Assembly (NCBI GenBank): GCA_013115125.1 | Contig: JABANN010000037.1 | Coordinates: 1 to 64,000, forward strand | From: Perkinsus olseni | Lineage: Eukaryota; Perkinsozoa; Perkinsida | DNA length: 64,000 nucleotides | Reading direction: 5' to 3' | Part shown: positions 20,895-31,722 of the stretch, piece after piece | Position numbering within the stretch: the stretch's first letter is position 1 | Layout: the number at the start of each line of letters is the position of its first letter | Translations under genes and position numbers: made by a program | The notes under the pieces: model-generated | Seen by the model: the letters and a program-made list of their open reading frames with translations, nothing else | Databases searched by the model: none | What the model was told of the DNA's origin: nothing

Positions 20895-22066
20895 ATGTCT
20901 AGCGAGATCTCTACTACTTCAAGCGGCTCTGGAATTACCTGCATTCGCGCTGGTTGGGTTATCCAAGTTGATGAAGAGAATTCTGTCATTCCTGACGGTT
21001 GTGTCGTCTGGGACAACGAGTGAGTACTCTTGCCAAGCTGAGACGCCGGTGCTGCCACCAGAGCCGAACTCAACACCTGGCCGTGGGTCAGCCGCACGTC
21101 ACACTCCCGTCTCAGGTCCCATCGAATCCTCAACGTTTGCCCTTTCTCTGAGCTCCCCGCTGACGTCGAAGTGACTGAGCATCTTCCCAAGCATGCCATC
21201 ATGCCCGGCATGGTCAACTGCCATACTCATACCCCTATGGCACCTCTCAGGGTAGTTTACCATAATTTCGTTCACTCGGTCTGCGCATCGCAACTCATCT
21301 TCCTATGTGACCGCGGCGTTCAGACCGCCTATCACTTCGCTGCAGAGGGGCGAGTGATTTTCTCTGAATTCGCCTTATTCAGGGTTACTCTGATGACCAG
21401 AACTTGCAAGACTGGCTCCAGAAGTATGTCTGGCCTGCTGAAGCGCAGTAGGCTGAAGTAGGCTTTCCACGGGAGAGTAGCCCGTATCTTGAAACGGTAA
21501 CTGTGGTGATGTGCAGGTTCGTATCTCCCGAGTTTATAAAGCTCGGATCCCAACTCTGCATATATGAGATGCTTCTCTCTGGTAAGTTGGGGAAGCGCGT
21601 TTTGGTCGATTCTGTGACGACTGTGTGATGAGTATTATAATACATATGGACCATCGCTCCTCCCAACCTGCATAATGGCTTTTGGATGCGTGTCGAGTTA
21701 GGCTGTGTAAATCGCTGAAATCTCGGTGATGGCAGCCGCTGCTAAGTTCGGTGATACTCGTCTGCGTGTATAGGAGATAGTCCCCGAGGACTGTTCCGCA
21801 GGTTCCACTACCTTCGTCGACATGTACATGTTCCCCCGTGCAGTGGCGGAGGTTGCTAATGACGCTCACATCAGGTGGGTCTCAAAGCGCGCAGGTTTGG
21901 CTGCGTCATCCAGAGTTCATTTCCGGACGGTTGATTGATGGGTACCATGGCGATGCCATGCCTAGTGTTGATCTCAGATGCTTCAATGGCGAGGCAGTGA
22001 TGGACATTGGTGACGGCACCATCGACAAGATGATCGAGGCCGCTGCTGAGTATGTTAACAATAAAG
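20895..22066 (+). pseudogene. Amidohydrolase copy A: 5' half only (exons 1-6)
   Basis: Six exons are intact and in frame: 20895-21019, 21116-21251, 21383-21447, 21517-21581, 21802-21874 and 21978-22066 (553 nt). They encode the N-terminal 184 residues of an MTA/SAH-deaminase-like enzyme. The first zinc motif is present (MVNCHTHTPMAPLR), then GYSDDQNLQDWLQKYVWPAE and STTFVDMYMFP. Exon 1 encodes the same peptide as copy C. Sequence matching exons 7 onward, with the remaining zinc ligands and catalytic Asp, is absent. A 13-bp tandem duplication (22,075-22,100) sits just after the break and gene B starts 200 bp later. The fragment cannot form the active barrel, so it is a truncated duplicate. It could still be transcribed. 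Confidence 0.88.
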
Positions 22067-22279
22067 GTGAAGTTGCGACTCCTGAGTGCGACTCCTGAGT
22101 CCGCAATCAAGCAGGCTTCGTTATCACACGTTTACCGGCATTGCACAGTTGTAGCGTTAGTCCATCAAATGGACCAGGATGGTCGCCTGTGAAAAGCGTC
22201 TGGACCTGGAAGGGCCCTCTGAGAGGGATGATGAGGCCATCCAGTCGAGAGAGTTAGATCAATTCCCACCTGCGGTCCC

Positions 22280-25200
22280 ATGGCAGCGTTTGCTGATGAT
22301 ACTGGAGAGACTTACTGCCTTCGAGCTCCCTATGTTATTACAGTGAATGGCGACGATCAGATAATCGAGGATGGATGCGTTGCTTGGGATACTCGGTGAG
22401 GGTCCTTCGTGGCGGCTGCTTCCTCTTTAAGACTCGTAGATCCCTCCGTCGTAGGGGTCCGAGGCATTCGGCTCTGTGTGTCAGGACCAAACGCATAACT
22501 CACGTGTGTCCCACGGCGGAGCTACCGAATGACATCAAAATCGACGAGTCTCTGGAGCAACACGTCCTCATCCCTGGACTTATCAATTGCCATACTCACG
22601 TGGCGATGACTTTGCTGAGGGTGAGCCTAGAAGTTCTTCCTACATATATCCCCTTGATCCGTTTCAGGGTTTTGCTGATGACTTGGAGCTCATGGACTGG
22701 CTCGACCATTACATCTGGCCCGCAGAGAAGCGGTATAGAGCGTTGGCTTTGCACTGCTGGCTGTTTTCGGGTTCTACCTTTTTGAATCTCGCTGCTCCGC
22801 TTTTTTCGCTATGCTGTGCGAATCCTGTTGGCGACCCGAAGTGACTGGTTGGCTGCCAGTTTTCTGTCGAAGGAGTACATAACGCTAGGCACACAGATGG
22901 GGGTCTATGAGATGCTCAAAACGGGTGAGTGATGGTGCCCATCCCACGCGTGTTAGGTCGGTACGTGCTGTAACGTCTCGCCTCGTGAGGCGGTATCCTC
23001 AGTGAGGCATCTTGAGTTGTGAGGCTCTGATACCGGGAGGCTGCCTCAATGAAGCTGTCTGGTAGAATCGATCTCAAACGGTAGTTCTGTATGATTTAAG
23101 AGCTTCCCTAATGGTATACTATCATTGAAAGAGTGCTACGAATTTGCAGGGTTTGAGCATGATGTTCTGAGCATCACACTCGGCGGGTCCTAAGGTTGCG
23201 CCTAAGTTTTCCCCAATAAGGCAGTCGCCGGTGAACATGGGACTTTTCCACTGCACAAGATCGTTATTCGCAGGTCGGAAGCAGCAGCTAACCACTTTGA
23301 ATCAGCTTGAGTACACTGATGCTGTGTTCAACTGTGGGATGCTGACTCTGCGACGACCGAGGGTGAATGTGTGCTAAACGAGAAACACGGATCGTATGAG
23401 GGAGAATATATGAGCGGCTTGGTGTGAGACGACCGCGCCGGAATCGCTAAGACCACAGGGAACAAGGCATGCCAGCGCGGGCGCATTTGGGTATCGCGCG
23501 CAAATGTATCGCAATTGGGACTTCCCTCTACATTCCCGTTTGCCTCTACCACGACAGGAGTGGCACGGTGGGTGAACGGTATGATACCTGCTCCATTTTG
23601 GAAACTAAGGTGAGGCTGAAAGTTACACAGGATGTCAGCCCATAAGTGATGAAGCTATGACAAGTGGTGTGTACCTTGCTGATCATGGCTGTGACAAGAG
23701 GCTCACTCTTCTCTCATTCCTTGATGGCGAACACCCGGGTCTAATCGGCTGACGGCTAATCGTCGATTAGCCTTGAGCCTAGTCATAAGGCTCAAGGCTC
23801 AAGGCTGTTGCGAGCTACAGGCCCGTCCACATCGCAAGCTATGACGCCTGGGCTCATAGGCTCAGGAACTCCCTTCTCGCGAGTATCTGCCCTCGCCAAT
23901 GATGTTACATGAATCATGTTACTCGATCCCCTCATTGAGGGGAGGGAAGCCATTGTAAATTGAGGGGCCCTCAATTGACATGTGGCCACCGGTTGAACAT
24001 CAACCGTACTGAAGATAGTATCTTGGGTTACTGCCCAGAGCTTCGCAATTACTATTCATATGTGGCACTTATCAAGTGCCAGGGAGCTACCTTGAAAGAG
24101 AAAGCGACGTTGACGTTACACTCCAAGTAGGGCAAGCTCACCTGGCGTCCAGGAGTGTGTTCAATATGTAAACACTGTTTTGAGTCGAGTTTTATTCATC
24201 TGCCCGCTTCAGCGCTGTAAATGGACAATTTTCAGAGGAGGCTCGACACGCGACTGCATCCATCGCAGTGCGTCAGTCTTACATCGCGTCTGGAACGCAG
24301 CACATCCAAGACACATGAAATTACAAGTCTATCGGGAGAGTTGGCCAGCAGACCAGCTAAGTGAGCATGCAATATCTTGTAACGGAGACAATCATGTTGA
24401 GATCACTTCATTGCAGTCAAACTCATCGAAAACTTGATGTCGATCGGCGCAGCCAGAACTCACAAAAGTCGGCCGCTTCGGAGATCTACGAGATTCTCTT
24501 ACTTATTACTGACTTTCTCACCCTGAGGCTACTCTAGCCACCCCACGAGTCATCCCCGTAACTCAGGTACAACCTGCTTCCTCGACATGTACTTCATGCC
24601 GGCTGATACGGTCGCTGTCACCGTCCCGGCGGGCATCAGGTCAGGCTCCAATGTTCGCTGTATGTTGAGCCTCATATCCCTAGGTGTTTCAACGGCCATG
24701 CTATCATAGATTTTGGAGATGGATCTGTTGATGGACTCATCGATGTTGCCCGGGATTATGTCAACAATGGTAAATACGCCACCTGCTAGGTGGCACCTAG
24801 TCACCGTGATCAGGACTAGGATAGTGAGGTTGATATTCTAGTCCGCTCAGTAGACAGTCGTCTTTGTGGGCCACTCTCAATATCATATTGGCTGCCCCGC
24901 GTAACGTTAGTTGCTGTTAAGCATGCGAGCAATACTCGCCGAGCTCCGAGGGCACCCTGACTGTCGTGAGCGCTGGAGTCGAGTCGTGGTGTGGCGTCGA
25001 CACCACGTTGCGGGCAACTGCTAGTGGTCCCAGAGATGGCAACGCTCGACTCATCGTAACTGTCTCGGCCTAAACCTTTCTTAACAACATTTCCTCGTCA
25101 GCCCCAACTTCTCTGGTCACCCCTGTCATCTGCCCACACTCTTGTTACACGGTGAGGTGCACAGTCTCTATTCATACTCGCTCGAGTCTCGGCTGTTCAG

Positions 25201-26466
25201 GTACCGAAGGAGAACCTTCAAAAGTTAGCTGCCGCGGTGAGCTCTCGAGGCGACGAGGTGCCAGTGCTGACTCACATTCATCTGCACGAGAGCACTGGGG
25301 AGATCGCATCGTGGGCATCAGATCCTGGTCGTGAGCGGAACTATGGTCGCTATCAGTTACTATGAGAAGAGTGGAGAGTCGGCCATCGAGACCTTGAAGT
25401 CGGTTGGGCTGTTAAATAGGAACATGATAGCAGCCCATTGTGTCCATCTGACGGAGGATGTAACAGCGGATCCGAACGGCCGAGAGCTTGTTTAGCATCC
25501 GGGATTGATCACGCCGTAGGAAATCTCGACACTGGCTACAGCTGGCGTTAATGCCGCACATTGCCCTCGGTCCAATCTCAAACTCGCGAGTGGTTTGTCA
25601 CCGGTAAGATGGTCGATCGTCGTACCGAAGCGATATTAGCGGTGACGGTCGCTAGACAGGTCCAGCGACTCCTCGACGCGGGGATTAATGTGTGCCTTGG
25701 GACGGACTCGGCATGCTCCAATAACTCTCTGTGTATGTTGCAGGAGATGCAATTCGCCAGCCTTGTCGGGAAGCTGAGTAGTTTCGCCGAAAGTGAACTT
25801 TCTTGCCGTGATGGACCGTGGCTCAGGCAGCGGTAGCGACGCGAGAAGTGTGAATTGCCATACGGCGCTCCGGATGGCTACAATGAACGGCGCGAAAGCT
25901 CTTGGCAAGGACAAGGTGCGCTAAGCAGCATTGGCAGCGCTGCGTGACATCTGGCGACGCAGGATCTCGGGTCGCTGGAAGTCGGCAAGATCGCGGACAT
26001 CGTCGCTGTTGACTTGGGCCACATAGGAAGTCTACCAGTCTACGACCCTGTGTCGGCCCTAGTGTAGCCCAGAACGTCCCCCGGCGGTGTTGCGGAATAA
26101 TGCGAGCTCAGGTACACCAACGAGAGGACAGTGAGTGATGTGTGGATCGATGGCAAGAGGGTGGTCAAGAGTTCACAGGTGACGGATGGAACTCTTCTTG
26201 CGGTTCCACGTCTCGACACAGCCTGATGAATTTGCAATCTGAGGTCACTGCACGAGGTTACCATACCGACCACTAGGTTCATCAGATATATACATTAAAC
26301 GCTGCGAACGAGTGTTAGTATTGGTACTTTCAAGGTGCTAACGATGGCCCGTCCCAACGTTAACCAGATGGAACAATTCCGCCGCCGTTTAATCAAGTTC
26401 AAGAAGGAGGAGTGTGGCCCACGGGTCCGTGTCCATTCTCATAACTACCAGGACGAGGAGGACTAA
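22280..26466 (+). CDS. Amidohydrolase copy B, MTA/SAH-deaminase-like (15 exons, 465 aa)
   Basis: Family enzymes deaminate methylthioadenosine, S-adenosylhomocysteine or related purines in the cytosol. Exons: 22280-22395, 22485-22620, 22668-22732, 22860-22924, 24567-24639, 24684-24769, 25102-25151, 25201-25310, 25357-25459, 25520-25603, 25660-25780, 25827-25915, 25963-26063, 26112-26178, 26335-26466. They sum to 1,398 nt with one frame throughout. Metal and catalytic motifs are in order: INCHTHVAMTLLR, HIHLHES, AAHCVHL, CPRSNLKLASG, LGTDSACSNN; then LRMATMNGAKALG and DLGSLEVGKIADIVAVDLG. Length fits the family (430-470). Intron 4 is 1,642 nt against about 215 nt in A and C, and is full of palindromes. 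Donors after exons 8 and 11 (gtgggc, gtttcg) were chosen from alignment with copy C. The gene appears functional. Confidence 0.88.
23754..24080. repeat. Cluster of short perfect palindromes in intron 4 of gene B
   Basis: Eight perfect inverted repeats lie in 327 bp (stem/loop): 23754-23772 (9/1), 23770-23798 (10/9), 23907-23919 (6/1), 23928-23942 (7/1), 23958-23976 (9/1), 23990-24006 (7/3), 24012-24024 (6/1), 24064-24080 (7/3). They have different sequences, so this is not one repeat family. By simple counting, chance gives about 0.08 stems of at least 7 bp with a loop of 0-3 nt in this length; five are present. Confidence 0.88.
24778..25007. repeat. Further hairpins in intron 6 of gene B
   Basis: GCCACCT-GCT-AGGTGGC (24778-24794) overlaps CTAGGTG-G-CACCTAG (24786-24800). 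CGTGGTGT / ACACCACG (24985-24992 with 25000-25007) follows. All stems are perfect. Confidence 0.85.
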
Positions 26467-26619
26467 TGAGGATTTTGCTGAGGTAGCGGCATGCTAATAG
26501 GCGGGACGAGAGTTTGTGCGCTCATGAAGCGTACTTGAATGACAAGTTTTAGACTGTCTTAACGACGGCTCTCCCTCGATCTGATTCCGAGTTCGGGTTC
26601 ATTACTTCGACAGCATCGG

Positions 26620-26855
26620 TGGTGTGTGGTGGTGGATCGGTCCACAGCACTGGGGTATTATTTGGAAGTGCCCCTCTTGACAGTCCAGCAGGTTTTGTTT
26701 TCCCTTCATGTCCTGGCCGCCATCTCATGGTCCGCAGTCATCGTGGTAGTGCGGCACGCCTGGTGTGTGTACTGCGAAGCTCTTCTCGGTGTAAGAGTCC
26801 TGCCGGGACCATCCCGTCTACCAACCTCTCACGGGGCGTCTTACGGTTGCCCTAG
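26620..26855 (+). pseudogene. Relic of the IML1 5' end
   Basis: About 26,640-26,855 aligns with 35,120-35,310 at the start of IML1. Shared landmarks are the TCATGGTCCGCAGTCATC block (26,722 against 35,190; ATG conserved), GCGAAGCTCTTC, the AGAGTCC block and ACCAACC..TCAC..G.CGTCTTACG. Reading from the ATG gives MVRSHRGSAARLVC, then loss of frame and a stop by 26,855. The homology ends abruptly where TAF1-like sequence begins. It is therefore the left side of a duplication junction and not a working gene. Confidence 0.82.
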
Positions 26856-26857
26856 GC

Positions 26858-27330
26858 TCGACACGCCAGAGGCCCAGCTGAGTGGAATGGGTCGGGTTGG
26901 AGTTGGTCCGCCAGCTGTCTGCGTGGTGGTGAGGACGCTGATGTTACCCTAGCGGCCGCGGCCAGTAACGAGCTGCCGCCTAATCGTAAGCTGATTCATA
27001 GTGAGAGATTGGCGACGGCCTGGCGAAAGCAGTACAAGGCGCTGTCCAGTGAGGAGAGAGACTTTAGCGATGTGGACTTTGATGGCGTGTCGAGCTGATG
27101 GTGAAGACAGATGCCCACTGGGCATTGCCCAGTGAAGGGCAATGTGTCATAGTGGTATTAGTATGAATCCCTTATAGTATTTTTAATGGCTGTTCGGCAT
27201 GAATAATCTATGCTCACTCGCTATGATGATGATGCCCGCTCATTGCGCTGTGTCGCCTTAGCACAGTAATGACGTTGAATCATTGCTCTTTATGCTGCAG
27301 GAATGCTGTTACTGAGTTATGTGGTCTCCT
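26858..27330 (+). pseudogene. Relic of the TAF1 3' end
   Basis: 26,858-27,085 matches TAF1 19,848-20,075 (about 7 mismatches over the best 130 nt, by eye). About 450 nt are then missing, and 27,105-27,330 matches the TAF1 end and 3' flank (20,535-20,710). A small deletion near 26,920 (CTGTCTGCGTGG) disrupts the helical-repeat frame. At the zinc-knuckle end, 14 nt have been inserted that create a 19-nt palindrome (27,116-27,134). The upstream three quarters of TAF1 are absent, so this is a non-coding relic. It marks the start of duplication unit 2. Confidence 0.92.
27116..27134. repeat. 19-nt perfect palindrome created within the TAF1 relic
   Basis: CACTGGGCA-T-TGCCCAGTG. The parental TAF1 sequence at 20,541-20,560 reads AGATGCCCAGTGAA. 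The relic reads AGATGCCC, then the inserted ACTGGGCATTGCCC, then AGTGAA. ACTGGGCAT is the exact reverse complement of the parental ATGCCCAGT. Confidence 0.93.
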
Positions 27331-28964
27331 CCCCGATGTGTGATTCGTGCGGACAACGACTCGGTCTTAGTTCGATATTCACTTTTCACCGTCGGCAAGA
27401 TTCAAGAGGCATATGCTACTCATAAATGTGAGTGCGCCTCTGTGTTAAGTTTTTCGTGTTGCCAACGGGGAGGATCATGCGGCTCACACGTAAAGCGTGT
27501 AGCAACCCTAACGAGCCAAACAAACAGGTAGCGCCCGCAAGCAGCACACACCATTCAACAACTGCATGCACTGTGAATATGCTATCTTTTCACGGTGCGC
27601 AAGGCTGAAGGTTCCGTCGTGAGCTACGACGAATCAAGATCCACAGACCAGACGACAACTTTGGGCCCCTAAAGCACGTCGTGGATCGACGAGTCTCGTC
27701 ACCAACGAGCGCAAGGCACCGCCTTACTCGTTTGCAGGCGCGCCTCCCTCCGAGGGAGTCCCTCGGAACAACCACCCCCAGGCTTCACGATCGCCATTCA
27801 AAAGGCATCGTTGCCCTCATGAGCATGCAGGACCTCGACAACATTGAGCCGCAACTCCCACCTTCCATACTGTTGCACTTGGGCGCATAACTTCAATCGA
27901 CGACAGGGACGGCAAAAATTAGCGGCTGTGGTTTCTCCAGCGATGGTGGAACTCCTTCAGCCTTCACGCTATACGATCCTCCCAGCATCTCACTTCAAAG
28001 CTAGGAGCGGAGGTCTGAATCCACGAGGGAGCATCTGATGCTCAGCATCGTAACTGTCTTCAGCATCTCTGGGATTGACGCAAAACTTCAGAGTGAGGTC
28101 GCTCACTGTGTGTTCGTTCGCAAGCCACTTTGGTAAGTGGGAATTTCAGATACTACAAAAATCAGTGAATATAAAAATCTTGACTGAAGCGCAACTCGTA
28201 CTCTGCCACTATTGGCAAATCATTTTTCTAAGTCTGAGATCCGATATTCCGAGAAAAGTCGACGACCCGATGCCTTCCGTTCATTTTTCACTTTTCGAGG
28301 TGGTAGTACGAACCCCCGCTGCGTCAGAGCAGAAACGCGAAGCGGCGGGAAGCTCAAGCTTTTTACCGAGCACGTCGTGACTGTTGGTGAGCAGATGGTG
28401 TACAGATGAGTACAGTCTACCATACTGTCCACTATACAGTCTGCGTGGGAGTGAGTGAATCTATATTTCTGAGGACTTTTCCGGTATCCTGAGGATGGCG
28501 TTGGAGCCCACGCAACACTTCGAACACGCTCAATCCGCTGCCGTGTGAACTCACTACACTTCCCTATATTTCTATCCGGCGAGATATCTTTCCTCACGCT
28601 TCTTACTTTTTCCTCCGAAAACCAATTTTACTCGCAGCGTTTCGTTATACGCCGTACTCCTCGCTCGCCTTGTTGATCGATAATGTTGCTGCAGGAACCC
28701 ACTGTAGCTCGAGTTGAGTCCTTTGAGCCGCGTAGTACTAGATGTTAGTCAGCGAGCAACTTTGCGTTCTTTGGTAAGATATTTGAACTAGAATGACGGA
28801 TAGTGTTGTGCGAGGAAGACCGGGTACTGACGGTGGAACTTGCCCCAAAAACCTGCGCCCGGCAACAGGGGATACGCTTGAGGTGCGCTGGCCTATACAC
28901 CCCCTGATCATGTCTGTTTGTCTGAGGTTGCTGTTGTCTTACTTGTTCTATCCTTACTGACATC
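27331..28964. other. 1.6-kb insertion in duplication unit 2, content unknown
   Basis: Between the TAF1-relic flank and gene C lies sequence without counterpart in unit 1, where the same interval is about 180 bp. I see no recognisable protein; the longest frame (minus strand, 28,597-28,220, 125 residues) looks random. A hairpin CCGAGGGA-G-TCCCTCGG sits at 27,750-27,766. There are no terminal repeats I can pair to call a transposon. The last 100 bp resemble the upstream region of copy A. Confidence 0.5.
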
Positions 28965-31677
28965 ATGTCCAGCGAAATCTCCACCACTTCAAGCGGCTCT
29001 GGAATTACCTGCATTCGCGCTGGTTGGGTTATCCAAGTCGATGAAGAGAATTCTGTCATTCCCGACGGTTGTGTCGTCTGGGACAACGAGTGAGTACACG
29101 CTGGAGCGCCGGTGCCGCCAACGGAACTGTACTCGGCACCCAGCAGCGGGCCATCCGGAGGCACGTCACACTCCCGTCTCAGGTCCCATCGAATCCTCAA
29201 CGTTTGCCCTTTCTCTGAGCTCCCCGCTGACGTCGAAGTGACTGAGCATCTTCCCAAGCATGCCATCATGCCCGGCATGGTCAACTGCCATCAACACACC
29301 CCTATGGCGCCTCTCAGAGTACGACACTTTCGTTTTCCTTCGCCGGTCCACTCGGCTATAGGGAGTATATGCCCTTAAAGCCAATACCGTTCCATTCAGG
29401 GTTACTCTGATGACCAGAACTTGCAGGACTGGCTCCAGCAGTACGTCTGGCCTGCTGAAGCGAAGTTCCTCTGCTCGGAATATGTGAAGCTCGGAACTGA
29501 ACTTAGCGTCTATGAGATGCTTCTCACCGGTGAGTTGGTATCGGTTAGGACACTGTAGTAGTTGGTTCTGTGCCGACAACTTCGACGCATTGTTATTCGT
29601 GTGAACTGTCGGAGTATATTCTCCGAAAATGATGACCTCACGCTGATTCGGCGTGAACTCTTCACTTTAGCCGTAGATGCCTCTTAGGTCGATGATGGCT
29701 GTAAGCGTGTGTGGTGGATGTTATCAGTGTTGTTCCCCAGGTTCGACTACATTCGTCGATATGTACCAGTTCCCCCACGAAACGGCCGAGGTTGCTAACG
29801 CTGCTCATATCAGGTAAGTCTCAGATCGGTTCCCTCGCAGGCTTCGACTCGGCCCATTGGTTACTAGTGGTAGAGTTCAACATGGTAATTGCCTCAGGTG
29901 TTTCAATGGCGAGTCAGTGATGGACCTTGGTGACGGTACCATCGACAAGATGATCGACGATGGTGCTGAATACGTCAACAATAAAGGTGAGAATACTATG
30001 CTTATCAACGGGGATTTGAACGCTCTCACTGCCTTTGATAGTGATCGGTGAGGTGAAGTAGTTTGGGTTTGTCCTGAGACAGAGCGTGAACTCTTCTAGG
30101 CAAATCCGCGTAAAGGCTCTAGCCAAGCATCTCGCGGCTATTCTTACTGCCTTTGTGGATCGACTTTTCCAATGTCACTTTGCAATATTCTCGCATTGTC
30201 CTCAGAAAATCGCAGCGAGATGGTGACTCCCTTGAACATCGCTCATGCTACTTATACGGTAAGTAGGGTATCTTGGGGTTGGAGCTTGTGTTCCACAGTG
30301 GCGCGTCGTCAAGGGGTTATCATTGATATTCAGGTTCCCAAGGATAAGCTGAAGAGAATCGCGGCAATCGCTAAGCCAGCTGGAACTCTAGTTCATATTC
30401 ATCTGAACGAGTCACAGGCCGAGGTTGATGAGTAGGCCTTCACTTCCGCAATTATCACGAGTGATACCCAGCAAACCTTCTTTCTAGTTACTTCAAACAG
30501 CATGGCGAGTCTGCAATTGATGCCATAGACGAAGCGGGCTTGCTTAACGACCACTTGATCGCCGCCCACTGTGTGCACATGACTGACGAGGTCAGTCCTG
30601 CTGCTGTATCTTCTTTACTAAGTCAGCCCTTGCCGAGCGTGCCATGCGGATACTCTTTATGCCTCTCTTTGTTATCATCTTCAACATTCCCGATTGAGTA
30701 AGATGTTGTTTCAGGAGATGGCCCGGTTCGCGAAAGCTGGCGCAAGCGCGGTTCATTGCCCGCGCTCTAATGCCAAGCTTGCGAGTGGCATAGCTAAGGT
30801 AGCACTTCGTGAGAACCGAACTTGTGCAACTCGTCTCGTCTCTGTAGGTACAGAGGATGCTGGATGCTGGTGTTAACGTGTGCCTTGGTACTGATGGCCC
30901 CTGCAGCAACAACTCTGTGGATATGCTACAGGAGATGCAGTACGCGAGTCTCTTAGGGAAGGTTGCAGGTAGAGAGGAGGCAACGACTGGCCGATGAGGG
31001 ATTATCTGTTCATTCAGGGCCCGGCATGAACCCTAAAGCCGTTAACTGCTACACCGCCGTCCGTATGGCAACCATAAACGGTGCTAGAGCTGTCAGGCGA
31101 GAGTCGGTGAGTGCCACACTGCTTCATTCTTCAATCAGGAGTATCTCTGTTGTGTAGGACTTGGGATCTCTTGAGGTCGGCAAGCTCGTCGATATGATCG
31201 CCATCGACCTTGGCCGTCTGGAGAATCAGCCCGTATACGATCCTGTGTCAGCTATTGTGTAAGCTGGATTTATTCTGAGGTTGCTATACTGCAGGTCTGG
31301 GCGTAAATGGACTTTTGATGCATCCTGTCTATGGTACACCAACACGCGGAATGCTCCAGTCCGGTACCACAGAAGTTGCTCTAATTTGTCCCGATCAGGT
31401 ACACCAACCAGAGATCAGTGACCGACGTATGGATCGGAGGCGACCGCGTCGTGCAGGATAGAGAGGTACTAGCAACTGTGACATATCTCGGGATGCTTCT
31501 TTAGTGAACGCGGTCTCATCTAGTGGCTTCAAACGGGTGTTCCTCACATGACCGTTACTTGTTGCTCTTCAGGTTTTGTCGATGCGCAAGCCTTCAGCTG
31601 AGAAGATAGCGCACTACCAGAAGCAGATAGCAGAGTTCAAGGCGGAGCGAGAGGCCGTTGCGGCAGCACAAGCATAG
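28965..31677 (+). CDS. Amidohydrolase copy C, MTA/SAH-deaminase-like (14 exons, 457 aa)
   Basis: Exons: 28965-29089, 29183-29318, 29400-29529, 29741-29813, 29898-29986, 30206-30258, 30334-30431, 30488-30590, 30715-30798, 30848-30968, 31018-31106, 31158-31258, 31399-31465, 31573-31677. The total is 1,374 nt in one frame. Metal and catalytic motifs: MVNCHQHTPMAPLR (HxH), LVHIHLNES, AAHCVHM, CPRSNAKLASG, LGTDGPCSNN; then VRMATINGARAV and SLEVGKLVDMIAIDLG. The product fits the MtaD/TrzA branch of zinc amidohydrolases. Exon 3 equals exons 3+4 of copies A and B precisely (130 = 65+65), so one intron is absent here. The C-terminal tail is Lys/Glu-rich and helical. It is the likely functional partner of gene B after duplication, possibly with a different substrate range. 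Confidence 0.9.
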
Positions 31678-31722
31678 TTTTTACTTGCTATTTTACCAGC
31701 AGATTCGGATTTCTCAATCTGG

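Noticed and set aside
20895-22066. Copy A as a complete short gene
   Set aside because: Exons 1-6 are in frame, but the barrel is cut before three of the metal or catalytic motifs and no alternative 3' exons are found before gene B.
28220-28597. 125-residue minus-strand open frame
   Set aside because: Composition is random-looking with no motif, no splice partner and no counterpart in unit 1; treated as non-coding.
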